Source: Gracilinema caldarium
GTDB taxonomy: Bacteria > Spirochaetota > Spirochaetia > Treponematales > Breznakiellaceae
DNA length: 48,991 bases
NCBI RefSeq assembly: GCF_029265695.1
Contig: NZ_JAJUHW010000001.1
Span: 1 to 48,991, forward strand
Direction of reading: 5' to 3'
A program made the position numbers and the translations under genes. Shown here one piece after another: positions 40,646 through 48,172 of this stretch (position 1 is its first letter; every line of letters begins with the position of its first letter). The notes beneath the pieces are model-generated. The model did not search any database. It was not told the origin of the DNA and saw only the letters and a program-made list of their open reading frames with translations.

Positions 40646-42397
40646 ATGGCTGAACAGCTTATAGTTAAAAACTTGGGGTTTATAAAAATTCTTCCTTCTT
40701 GGGCCCAGGAGCTTTCTTATAAGTACTGTTCCAAGACAGCGAACCTGTACCTGATTCACGGCAATATCCGGGACTTTCTGCCCCACAAGATGAACGAAGG
40801 AGAGTTTATCTTTGTCCGCATTCAGGAGTATATCGCTGAGGTTCTCTTCGGTAACCGGGATATTATTGCTTTTTATGACCGGTCAAGCGGTGTTTCCTTT
40901 TGTACGAAGGAAATGGCCCGGGATTATCAGAAGGCTATGACGGCCCGTTTTCCCGATGTCGATGTGGCGGACTTTGTGTCTGCGGACCCGGAAAAGAGTT
41001 TTTTTTATCTGGAAAAATACTTTTTAATGAACATCCCCGAAAAGCGGCGGATTGTGCTCATTATCGATTACGCCGAAACGATGGTGCCTTCCAGCGATAT
41101 TGCCCGGCTTAGCGAAGAAGACCGGTATTGCCTGGTGACATTAAACCGCTGGTCCCATGACCCCATTTTTACCAAAGGGGATGTGTCGGTGCTTTTGCTC
41201 ACGGAAAACCTGGCAGACCTGTCGCCCCGGCTCGTGGGGTCCCCTTCTACCGTAAAGGTGGGTATCCCTATTCCAGACCAGGAGGTACGCCAGCAGTTTC
41301 TTGAGTTCTTAGAGAAACAGGGGACCCTGCTCCTTGACCGGGGGCTGGACTGCCGGCGGGTGGCGGCTGTAACGAGTGGTCTTAACCTCATGAATCTGAA
41401 CCGCCTTGCTTCGGAAAGTTACCAGGAGGATATGCCCCTTTCCCTTGAATATATTCGGCAGAAAAAAAAGGAAATTATCGAAAACGAGGCGGCGGGGCTC
41501 CTGGAATTTATGGAAACAAACCATGATCTTTCCTATGTGTCGGGTCATGATTTTGTAAAAAAGCGCTTTAAAAATGCCGCTCGGGCGATAAAACAGGGCA
41601 GGCTCGATGTTCTCCCTATGGGGTACCTTATTGCGGGGCCGGTGGGGACGGGAAAAAGCTTTATGGTGAGCGCCTTTGCAGGGGAAATCGGTATTCCTAT
41701 GGTAAAGTTCCGTAATTTCCGTTCCAAGTGGCAGGGGGTTACCGAATCGAATCTGGAAAAGGTCTTGAATATTTTAAAGGCCATGGCCCCCGTGGCGGTC
41801 ATGATCGACGAGGCTGACGCGTTTCTCGGCGACCGGGATCAGGAGGGCGATTCGGGTACCAGCAACCGGGTGTTTGCCCAGATTGCCAGTTTTATGGGCA
41901 ATACGGAGTACCGGGGTAAAATCATCTGGTTCCTTATTACCTGCCGGCCGGACCTGATTCCTATTGACCTTAAGCGGCAGGGCCGGGCAGAAGAGCACCT
42001 TGCGCTGTTTTATCCTGAAACGGAGGCAGAAAAGATTGCCCTCTTTGATACCCTGGTACGCAAGCTGGATCTTTCCATCCGGAAATTTCCTATTACCGAT
42101 GTGTTGCGGCGATTTAAATACGAATTTTCCGGGGCAGACCTGGAGGCTGTCCTCATCCGGGCCAAGTTCAGGGCCGCTATGGACGAACGGTCCTTCGTTA
42201 CCCGGGAAGACCTGGAAGAGGCCATGGCGGACTTTGTGCCTCCCGCGTACCCCTACGAAATAGAACTGCAAAACCTGGTGGCGGTGCTGGAATGCACCTC
42301 CAAAGAAATGGTTCCTAAGCGGTTTCAGAACCTGGACCGGACCAAGCTCGTGCGGGATATCCGAGAGCTTAAGTCCCTTATCGGCGAACGGGAATAG
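40646..42397 (+). CDS. AAA+ ATPase of unknown role
   Basis: A 583-residue protein. The C-terminal half is an AAA+ module: Walker A GPVGTGKS near 332, Walker B VAVMIDEADAF near 386, sensor 1 in IIWFLITCRPDLI near 432, an Arg-rich RQGRAEEH, and a C-terminal helical domain (FSGADLEAVLIRAKFRAA). It looks like a FtsH/Cdc48-type AAA core. The N-terminal half (residues 1-300) is a second nucleotide-binding-like fold without a Walker A (YLIHGNIRDFLPHK, RIVLIIDYAETMVPS). The start at 40646 has AAGGAG eight bases upstream. It is paired with the small membrane protein. Remodelling of a protein complex is likely; the target is unknown. Confidence 0.75.
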   Translation: MAEQLIVKNLGFIKILPSWAQELSYKYCSKTANLYLIHGNIRDFLPHKMNEGEFIFVRIQEYIAEVLFGNRDIIAFYDRSSGVSFCTKEMARDYQKAMTARFPDVDVADFVSADPEKSFFYLEKYFLMNIPEKRRIVLIIDYAETMVPSSDIARLSEEDRYCLVTLNRWSHDPIFTKGDVSVLLLTENLADLSPRLVGSPSTVKVGIPIPDQEVRQQFLEFLEKQGTLLLDRGLDCRRVAAVTSGLNLMNLNRLASESYQEDMPLSLEYIRQKKKEIIENEAAGLLEFMETNHDLSYVSGHDFVKKRFKNAARAIKQGRLDVLPMGYLIAGPVGTGKSFMVSAFAGEIGIPMVKFRNFRSKWQGVTESNLEKVLNILKAMAPVAVMIDEADAFLGDRDQEGDSGTSNRVFAQIASFMGNTEYRGKIIWFLITCRPDLIPIDLKRQGRAEEHLALFYPETEAEKIALFDTLVRKLDLSIRKFPITDVLRRFKYEFSGADLEAVLIRAKFRAAMDERSFVTREDLEEAMADFVPPAYPYEIELQNLVAVLECTSKEMVPKRFQNLDRTKLVRDIRELKSLIGERE

Positions 42398-42415
42398 TAC
42401 CGCAGGCGTTCAGAG

Positions 42416-42444
42416 TTGGCAAAGCCTTTGCTATTGTATATGAT
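42416..42444 (+). promoter_or_regulatory. Promoter of deoC
   Basis: TTGGCA (42416-42421) and TATGAT (42439-42444), spacer 17. Each matches five of six consensus positions. Confidence 0.7.
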
Positions 42445-42474
42445 AGTAGCCCCTACAAGAGGAAGGAGTAAATT

Positions 42475-43146
42475 ATGTCGAAAGAATGGACGAAAGCTTC
42501 AATAGCCAAGACTATTGATCATACCCTCTTAAAATCTACCGCTACTGCAGAGCAGATCCGCGAACTGTGTGCGGAAGCCCGGGCAAACCATTTTGCCTCG
42601 GTCTGCGTAAATCCCCGGTGGGTTCCCCTGGTTGCCAAGGAACTGAACAACAGCGATGTGCTGGTGTGTACCGTCATCGGTTTTCCCCTGGGTGCCAATC
42701 CAACGGATATAAAAGTGGAAGAGACCAAATGGGCTGTTAAAAATGGGGCCCAGGAAGTGGACATGGTCATTGATCTGGGTGCCATGAAGGGCGGTGACTA
42801 TAAAGCGGTGGAAGAAGATATCCGGGCGGTGGTTAAGGCCGCCGGCAAAGCAACGGTTAAGGTAATAATCGAAACCTGCTTCCTTTCCAACGATGAAAAA
42901 CGGATAGCCTGCGAAGCGGCTATGAAGGCCGGCGCCCACTTTGTAAAAACCTCTACCGGTTTTGGTACCGGCGGTGCGACGGTTGAGGATGTTAAGCTCA
43001 TGCGGAAAACCGTGGGGGATACCATGAAGGTGAAGGCCTCTGGCGGCGTACGGTCCTACCACGATGCGATTGCCATGCTCGAAGCGGGGGCTGACCGTAT
43101 CGGAACATCCTCCGGTGTGGCTATCGTTGCGGAACTTCCGGAATAA
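42475..43146 (+). CDS. deoC: Deoxyribose-phosphate aldolase
   Basis: A 223-residue class I aldolase that splits 2-deoxyribose 5-phosphate into glyceraldehyde 3-phosphate and acetaldehyde. The Schiff-base Lys is in [15 protein letters not shown] near residue 157. [38 protein letters not shown] and [10 protein letters not shown] are family segments. AAGGAG lies just upstream of the ATG. It stands before the nucleoside-type importer, in line with deoxynucleoside use, but a separate promoter precedes that importer. Confidence 0.96.
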   Translation: MSKEWTKASIAKTIDHTLLKSTATAEQIRELCAEARANHFASVCVNPRWVPLVAKELNNSDVLVCTVIGFPLGANPTDIKVEETKWAVKNGAQEVDMVIDLGAMKGGDYKAVEEDIRAVVKAAGKATVKVIIETCFLSNDEKRIACEAAMKAGAHFVKTSTGFGTGGATVEDVKLMRKTVGDTMKVKASGGVRSYHDAIAMLEAGADRIGTSSGVAIVAELPE

Positions 43147-43155
43147 TTGGCTGTT

Positions 43156-43200
43156 TCTGGTATAGTCCGCACTTAACTGATTATACCAGATTGTATACAA
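43156..43200. promoter_or_regulatory. Palindromes upstream of the nucleoside-importer promoter
   Basis: TCTGGTATA (43156-43164) and TATACCAGA (43182-43190) form a nine-base inverted repeat. Next to it is the perfect palindrome TTGTATACAA (43191-43200), six bases before the -35. The latter has the look of a GntR-type operator. The first could also be a stem at the end of the deoC mRNA. Confidence 0.5.
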
Positions 43201-43205
43201 TTTTC

Positions 43206-43234
43206 TTGACGCACTTATTTAAAGCGCGTATAAT
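43206..43234 (+). promoter_or_regulatory. Promoter of the nucleoside-type importer operon
   Basis: TTGACG (43206-43211) and a perfect TATAAT (43229-43234) with a 17-base spacer. It is the best promoter in the window. Confidence 0.85.
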
Positions 43235-43279
43235 ACTAGTCCGGCTCAAAAAAGCCCTACAAGTTTTTTAGGAGGAACT

Positions 43280-44329
43280 ATGAAACGTGTACTCGTTGCT
43301 GCTATTGCAACCCTCGCTGTGATTTCTATGGCTTTTGTGTCCTGTACACAGAAGAAGCCCGCTGCTGCTGCCGCTCCTGCCTTCCGGGTTGGCCTCGTAA
43401 CCGACATCGGCGGTATCGATGACAAGTCCTTTAACCAGGGCACCTGGGAAGGTATTGTCCGCTTTGCAAAAGAAGCAGGGCTTAAGGAAGGGGATTACAA
43501 GTATCTCCAGTCCGCTGCAGAAGCCGACTATATCCCCAACCTGTCCACCTTCTCTGACGAGAAACTCGATCTTATCGCCGCTCCCGGCTTCCTCTTCGAA
43601 AAATCCATGACCGAAGTGGCCGACAAGTATCCGAACAACAAATACCTGATTATCGACTCTGTAGTCGCCAAGCCGAATGTTGCCTCCGCTGTGTTTGCTG
43701 AGCATGAAGGCTCCTTCCTGGTCGGTGTTGCTGCGGGTCTCAAGGCAAAGGCTGACGGCAAGAAGATCGTCGGCTTCCTGGGTGGTATGCAGTTCCCCCT
43801 GATCGAAAAATTCCAGGCCGGTTTTGAACAGGGTGTTAAGGCCGTATATCCCGAATGCAAGATCCTCGTGGACTATGCCGGTGATTTCGGCGCTCCCGAT
43901 AAGGGCCAGGCTATCGCCCAGAAACAGTTCAATGCGGGCGCCTATATCATTTTCCATGCCGCTGGCGGCACCGGAAACGGTATGATCAAAGAAGCTAAGG
44001 AACGGACCGCTAAGGGCGATGTTCGCTGGGCTATCGGTGTTGATAAGGATCAGTATGCCGATGGTATCTATGACGAAGCCAACAAGAAGTCCGCGGTTCT
44101 CACTTCCATGATGAAGCGGGTTGACGTTGCTGCCCATGACGTAGCCAAAATGACCATGGAAGGCAAATTCCCCGGCGGACAGACCCTGGTCTTCTCTGTA
44201 GCTAACCAGGGTGTTGGCATCCCCGAGACCAATCCTAACCTGTCCGACGACATTGTCGCTAAAGTAAAAGAATTCGAAGCCAAGATCGCTTCCGGCGAGC
44301 TCAAGGTTTCTGAAACTCCTGCAAAATAA
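43280..44329 (+). CDS. BMP-family (PnrA/TmpC-like) nucleoside-binding lipoprotein
   Basis: A 349-residue substrate-binding lipoprotein. The signal peptide ends in AFVSC. It has the BMP family start VGLVTDIGGIDDKSFNQGTW, then AAPGFLFEKSM, VGFLGGMQFPLIEKFQAGF, FHAAGGTGNGMIKEA and AIGVDKDQY. Treponema pallidum PnrA (TmpC) of this family binds purine nucleosides, with the same Phe, Asp and Asn positions. It is the first gene of the operon, with GGAGG four bases before the ATG. The high-expression layout (strong promoter, hairpin after the gene) suits a binding protein made in excess. The exact nucleoside set is inferred. Confidence 0.9.
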   Translation: MKRVLVAAIATLAVISMAFVSCTQKKPAAAAAPAFRVGLVTDIGGIDDKSFNQGTWEGIVRFAKEAGLKEGDYKYLQSAAEADYIPNLSTFSDEKLDLIAAPGFLFEKSMTEVADKYPNNKYLIIDSVVAKPNVASAVFAEHEGSFLVGVAAGLKAKADGKKIVGFLGGMQFPLIEKFQAGFEQGVKAVYPECKILVDYAGDFGAPDKGQAIAQKQFNAGAYIIFHAAGGTGNGMIKEAKERTAKGDVRWAIGVDKDQYADGIYDEANKKSAVLTSMMKRVDVAAHDVAKMTMEGKFPGGQTLVFSVANQGVGIPETNPNLSDDIVAKVKEFEAKIASGELKVSETPAK

Positions 44330-44350
44330 GTTCGTGTAGGATGCAAACAG

Positions 44351-44399
44351 ACGGGGTGTTCTGGATTATTTCGTTCCGGAACACCCCGTTTTGTTCTTG
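44351..44399 (+). terminator. Hairpin terminator/attenuator after the binding-protein gene
   Basis: ACGGGGTGTTC (44351-44361) pairs perfectly with GAACACCCCGT (44379-44389), extended inward with a wobble, and is followed by a T-rich tail. It lies between the lipoprotein and the ABC genes. It probably reduces read-through, so the lipoprotein is made in excess. Confidence 0.8.
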
Positions 44400-44463
44400 A
44401 GCTCCTTACCCCCGGTAGCTGCATGAATGACAGGGGGCTAATTTTTTTATAAAGGGGAAGTCG

Positions 44464-45984
44464 ATGGCTTATATCATCGAAATGCTTAATATTGTAAAAA
44501 CCTTCCCGGGTATTCGTGCAAACGATGATGTTACCCTCCAGGTAGAAGAGGGTTCTATTCATGCGCTGTTGGGCGAAAATGGCGCGGGCAAATCCACCTT
44601 AATGAGCATTCTTTTTGGTTTGTATCAGCCCGACTCTGGTGTTATTAAGGTGCGCGGAAAAGAGGTGCGCATAACCGATCCGAATGCGGCCAATGATTTG
44701 GGGATCGGTATGGTGCATCAGCATTTTAAACTGGTGCATAATTTTACAGTGGCCGAAAACATCGTACTGGGGCTGGAGCCTCGGAAGGGCCCCCTGATCG
44801 ATATTGCCAGTGCGGAAAAACGGGTCGCCGACATTTCAAAGCGTTATGGCCTTGAGGTAGATCCCAAGGCAAAGATTGAAGATATTACGGTCGGTATGCA
44901 GCAGCGGGTAGAAATCCTTAAAATGCTGTACCGGAATGCGGATATACTTATTTTTGATGAACCCACAGCGGTGCTTACGCCGCAGGAAATCAACGAACTT
45001 ATGGAAATTATGCGCCGCCTTACTAAAGAAGGAAAGACGGTGTTGCTCATAACCCACAAACTTAAGGAAATTAAAGCCGTAGCGGATGTTTGTACCGTCC
45101 TGCGGCGGGGTCGCCTTGTCGGAACCGTTCCGGTCAAGACTGCCACCGAAGCCCAGCTCGCAGAAATGATGGTCGGCCGGGCGGTCAGTTTTTCCGTGGA
45201 CAAGAAACCTGCGGTTCCCGGCGAGGTCCTTTTAGACATCCAGGACCTTAAGGTAAAGAATTCGAAAGGGGTTCTAGGCGTTAAAGGCGTGTCCCTTAAA
45301 GTGCGGCGGGGTGAAATTCTTGGCCTCTGTGGCATCGACGGCAACGGCCAGACCGAACTCGTCTATGCCCTCACTGGCCTCGCCCCGGTGGAAGGGGGTA
45401 AAATCATCCTGGACGGTAAGGATATAACCCACCTGCCGGTTCGTGAACGCCTTGAGGCGGGGCTCGGCCATATTCCTGAAGACCGGCACAAGCACGGCCT
45501 TGTTCTGGACTTCCGCCTGGACGAAAATATGGTGGTACACAATTTCCAAAAACGGCCCTTTTCTAAATTTGGCGTTCTGAACTATAACTCTATTCGCTCA
45601 AACGCCGAACGGCTCATAAAAGAGTTCGATGTTCGCTCAGGAGAAGGTCCAGCTACCCCGTCCCGCAGCCTCTCAGGCGGTAACCAGCAAAAGGCTATCG
45701 TGGCTCGCGAAATTGACCGGTCACCTGAAGTGCTGATCGTAGCCCAGCCAACCCGAGGCCTCGATGTAGGCGCCATAGAGTATATTCATCAGCGAATTGT
45801 GGAAGAGCGGGACAAGGGTAAAGCCATACTGCTCGTCTCCCTTGAGTTGGATGAAATTCTGGACCTTTCCGACCGTATCGCCGTTATTTTTAACGGCGAA
45901 ATCGTAGCGGAAGTGGATGCTGATAAAACAAATGAAAACGAACTGGGGCTTTATATGGCCGGTTCGGTACGGAAGGCGGTGTAA
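44464..45984 (+). CDS. ABC transporter ATPase, double domain (nucleoside type)
   Basis: A 506-residue protein with two fused ABC domains, as in BMP-linked and RbsA-type importers. Domain 1: Walker A GENGAGKST near 37, degenerate signature TVGMQQRVEILKML near 139 and Walker B ILIFDEPTAVL. Domain 2: degenerate P-loop GIDGNGQTE near 289, where the usual Lys is missing, complete signature LSGGNQQKAIVARE near 400, and LIVAQPTRGLD. Such asymmetry, one intact catalytic site, is normal in the family. It follows the lipoprotein gene after a hairpin and precedes the permease by two bases. Confidence 0.9.
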   Translation: MAYIIEMLNIVKTFPGIRANDDVTLQVEEGSIHALLGENGAGKSTLMSILFGLYQPDSGVIKVRGKEVRITDPNAANDLGIGMVHQHFKLVHNFTVAENIVLGLEPRKGPLIDIASAEKRVADISKRYGLEVDPKAKIEDITVGMQQRVEILKMLYRNADILIFDEPTAVLTPQEINELMEIMRRLTKEGKTVLLITHKLKEIKAVADVCTVLRRGRLVGTVPVKTATEAQLAEMMVGRAVSFSVDKKPAVPGEVLLDIQDLKVKNSKGVLGVKGVSLKVRRGEILGLCGIDGNGQTELVYALTGLAPVEGGKIILDGKDITHLPVRERLEAGLGHIPEDRHKHGLVLDFRLDENMVVHNFQKRPFSKFGVLNYNSIRSNAERLIKEFDVRSGEGPATPSRSLSGGNQQKAIVAREIDRSPEVLIVAQPTRGLDVGAIEYIHQRIVEERDKGKAILLVSLELDEILDLSDRIAVIFNGEIVAEVDADKTNENELGLYMAGSVRKAV

Positions 45985-45986
45985 AA

Positions 45987-47096
45987 GTGAAAAGCAGCCA
46001 ACGGCTTCAGCTCATTGTACCCCTCATTGCGGTTCTGCTCGGTTTTGTTCTCGGTTCGATTATTATTGTCATTACCGGAAAATCGCCGGGAGGAATGTTT
46101 TTAGCCCTCGGCCGAACCTTGACGGGTATCGATTTTACCGGCCGCACAGACATTAACTTGCGTTATGTGGGCGAGTTTATCCTGCAAGCTCTGCCCATTA
46201 CCCTGACAGGCCTCGCGGTTGCTTTTGCCTTCAGGACTGGGCTTTTTAACATCGGTGCTGAAGGGCAGCTTATGGTGGGCTCTTTGGCAGCCGTGGCGGT
46301 TGCCCTCTTGGTTAAAGCGCCGCCCTTTGTTCATCCTATCTTGGGAATACTCGCCGCCATGGCGGCAGGGGCCCTTTGGGCTTCCATTCCGGGTATTCTC
46401 AAAGCCCGCTTTAATGTCCATGAAGTGGTTGTATCGATTATGATGAACTATACGGCCCTTCATTTTGTAAACTGGAGTTTACTCCAGTTTGGTTCCGTAG
46501 ACAGGGTTAAGACCCCCGAGTTTCCCCCATCTGCTACACTGAAAAGCGAATTCCTTGCCCAGCTTACCAATGGTTCCCGGCTTAACTGGGGCATCATACC
46601 GGTTATCCTTGCGGTTATCGTGTTTTGGTTTGTGGTAGAAAAGACCACCTTCGGATACCGGCTGCGGGCCGTGGGCTTTAATAAGGATGCCGCCCGGTAT
46701 GCGGGTATGAAGGTAGAACAGAACATCGTCCTTTCCATGATGATATCCGGCGCTTTTGCGGGGCTTGCAGGGGCGGTTATTACCCTGGGGACCTTTAATT
46801 TTGGCCGGGTGCTTCCTTCTTTCGAAGGCTACGGCATGGACGGCATTGCGGTTGCCCTGGTCGGCGGCAACCATGCGCTGGGTGTTTTCCTATCGGGCCT
46901 GCTTTTTGGTTTGCTTAAGGCAGCCCAGCCGCTCATGCAATCCCAGGGAATACCGAGAGAAATTGCTTCCATTATTCAGGCTTCTATTGTCCTCTTTGTC
47001 GCGATGAAGCTGGGTATAGAAGCCGCTCTGAATTATATGAGCCGGAGCAATGGAGGCCGCAAGGCTGGCATACGAAAAACCGGAGGCAACAAATGA
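45987..47096 (+). CDS. ABC transporter permease (BMP/nucleoside type), first
   Basis: A 369-residue inner-membrane protein with about nine helices. It starts at GTG, two bases after the stop of the ATPase gene, with GGAAGGCGG upstream. GLAVAFAFRTGLFNIGAEGQ is the coupling segment of the BPD_transp_2 permeases, and the end of the core has GYGMDGIAVALVGG. The long loop of residues of about 170-190 is probably periplasmic. It forms a heterodimer with the next permease. Its last four bases overlap the next gene. Confidence 0.9.
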   Translation: MKSSQRLQLIVPLIAVLLGFVLGSIIIVITGKSPGGMFLALGRTLTGIDFTGRTDINLRYVGEFILQALPITLTGLAVAFAFRTGLFNIGAEGQLMVGSLAAVAVALLVKAPPFVHPILGILAAMAAGALWASIPGILKARFNVHEVVVSIMMNYTALHFVNWSLLQFGSVDRVKTPEFPPSATLKSEFLAQLTNGSRLNWGIIPVILAVIVFWFVVEKTTFGYRLRAVGFNKDAARYAGMKVEQNIVLSMMISGAFAGLAGAVITLGTFNFGRVLPSFEGYGMDGIAVALVGGNHALGVFLSGLLFGLLKAAQPLMQSQGIPREIASIIQASIVLFVAMKLGIEAALNYMSRSNGGRKAGIRKTGGNK

Positions 47097-48043
47097 ATTT
47101 GCTCATCAACATGTTTCCCATCGCATTGATGTTTTCTGCCCCCATTATTATCGCGGCCTTAGGCGGGCTTTTCAGCGAGCGTTCTGGCATCGTTAACGTG
47201 GCTTTGGAGGGTATTATGATGGTGGGCGGTTTTGCGGCCGCCACTGTCACAGTTATGCTGGAACCGGTACTACCCGGTTGGGCTCCCTGGATAGGCATGC
47301 TGGTAGGTGTTGTCTCTGGAATGGCCTTTTCACTTCTTCATGCCCTGGCTTCTGTGAACTTTAAGGCCGATCAGGTGGTGTCCGGTACTGCCCTCAATAT
47401 TTTAGCTGGAGGACTTACGGTGTATCTGGCCCAAATCATTTTTCGCCAGCAGCGGACCAAGGCTTTTACCACAGGTCTTGCTAAAATCACCATTCCGTGT
47501 CTCAAGGATATTCCGATTCTTGGGCCAACCCTCTTTGACCATGTGTATCCTACCTTTTATGTTGCCCTTGCTTTGGTATTGCTTACCTGGTTCCTGGTGT
47601 ATAAGACACCCTTTGGATTGCGGCTCAGGGCCTGCGGAGAGCATCCTCAGGCGGCGGCCTCTATGGGTATAAACGTGTACCGCATGCGCTATATGGGAGT
47701 CATGGCATCGGGGATTTTGGCAGGACTCGCGGGGGGTGTTATGGTATTGACCCAGGATATTCAGTATACCCTGACTTCCATTCATGGTACGGGCTTTATT
47801 GCCCTGGGTTCTCTCATCTTCGGAAAATGGAGTCCCTGGGGAGTGCTCGGCGCGGGGCTGTTTTTCGGATTTTCCCAGGCCCTTTCTTATTATGCCAAGG
47901 ATATACCCTTTATGGCTTCCTGGCCCTTGGAATTCTTTTATCTCTTTCCCTATGTGCTGACCATCATTGCCCTGATTCTCTTCTCGGGCAAGGCGGTGGG
48001 TCCCAAGGCGGCTGGCGAGATTTACGACGCGGGCAAGCGATAA
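47093..48043 (+). CDS. ABC transporter permease (BMP/nucleoside type), second
   Basis: A 316-residue inner-membrane protein with about eight to nine helices. PIIIAALGGLFSERSGIVNV and ALEGIMMVGGF are the usual start of the second BMP-linked permease. FKADQVVSGTALNILAGGLT and GTGFIALGSLIFGKWSPWG are further family segments. It begins within the stop of the previous gene (ATGA). It is the last gene of the importer operon and is followed by a terminator. Confidence 0.9.
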   Translation: MNLLINMFPIALMFSAPIIIAALGGLFSERSGIVNVALEGIMMVGGFAAATVTVMLEPVLPGWAPWIGMLVGVVSGMAFSLLHALASVNFKADQVVSGTALNILAGGLTVYLAQIIFRQQRTKAFTTGLAKITIPCLKDIPILGPTLFDHVYPTFYVALALVLLTWFLVYKTPFGLRLRACGEHPQAAASMGINVYRMRYMGVMASGILAGLAGGVMVLTQDIQYTLTSIHGTGFIALGSLIFGKWSPWGVLGAGLFFGFSQALSYYAKDIPFMASWPLEFFYLFPYVLTIIALILFSGKAVGPKAAGEIYDAGKR

Positions 48044-48070
48044 AAAGTTGATAGACACTTAAAATAAAAG

Positions 48071-48102
48071 GCTGGCGGACTTAGCTTTCGCCAGCTTTTT
48101 TT
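48071..48102 (+). terminator. Rho-independent terminator
   Basis: GCTGGCG (48071-48077) pairs with CGCCAGC (48089-48095), followed by seven T. It ends the importer operon. Confidence 0.9.
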
Positions 48103-48135
48103 ATGAGGCTTCTCACTGTTCCCTGTCCGGGTCTC

Positions 48136-48164
48136 TTGACGAGCTTCTTACAGTCCCCTACTAT
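48136..48164 (+). promoter_or_regulatory. Promoter of alaS
   Basis: TTGACG (48136-48141), 17 bases, TACTAT (48159-48164). The ATG follows eight bases later with no Shine-Dalgarno sequence, so transcription may start one or two bases ahead of it. Confidence 0.5.
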
Positions 48165-48172
48165 GGTTCACC

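Noticed and set aside
43235-43279. Purine riboswitch ahead of the nucleoside-binding lipoprotein gene
   Set aside because: The leader from the promoter to the ATG is only about 40 bases, too short for the aptamer, and lacks its conserved loops.
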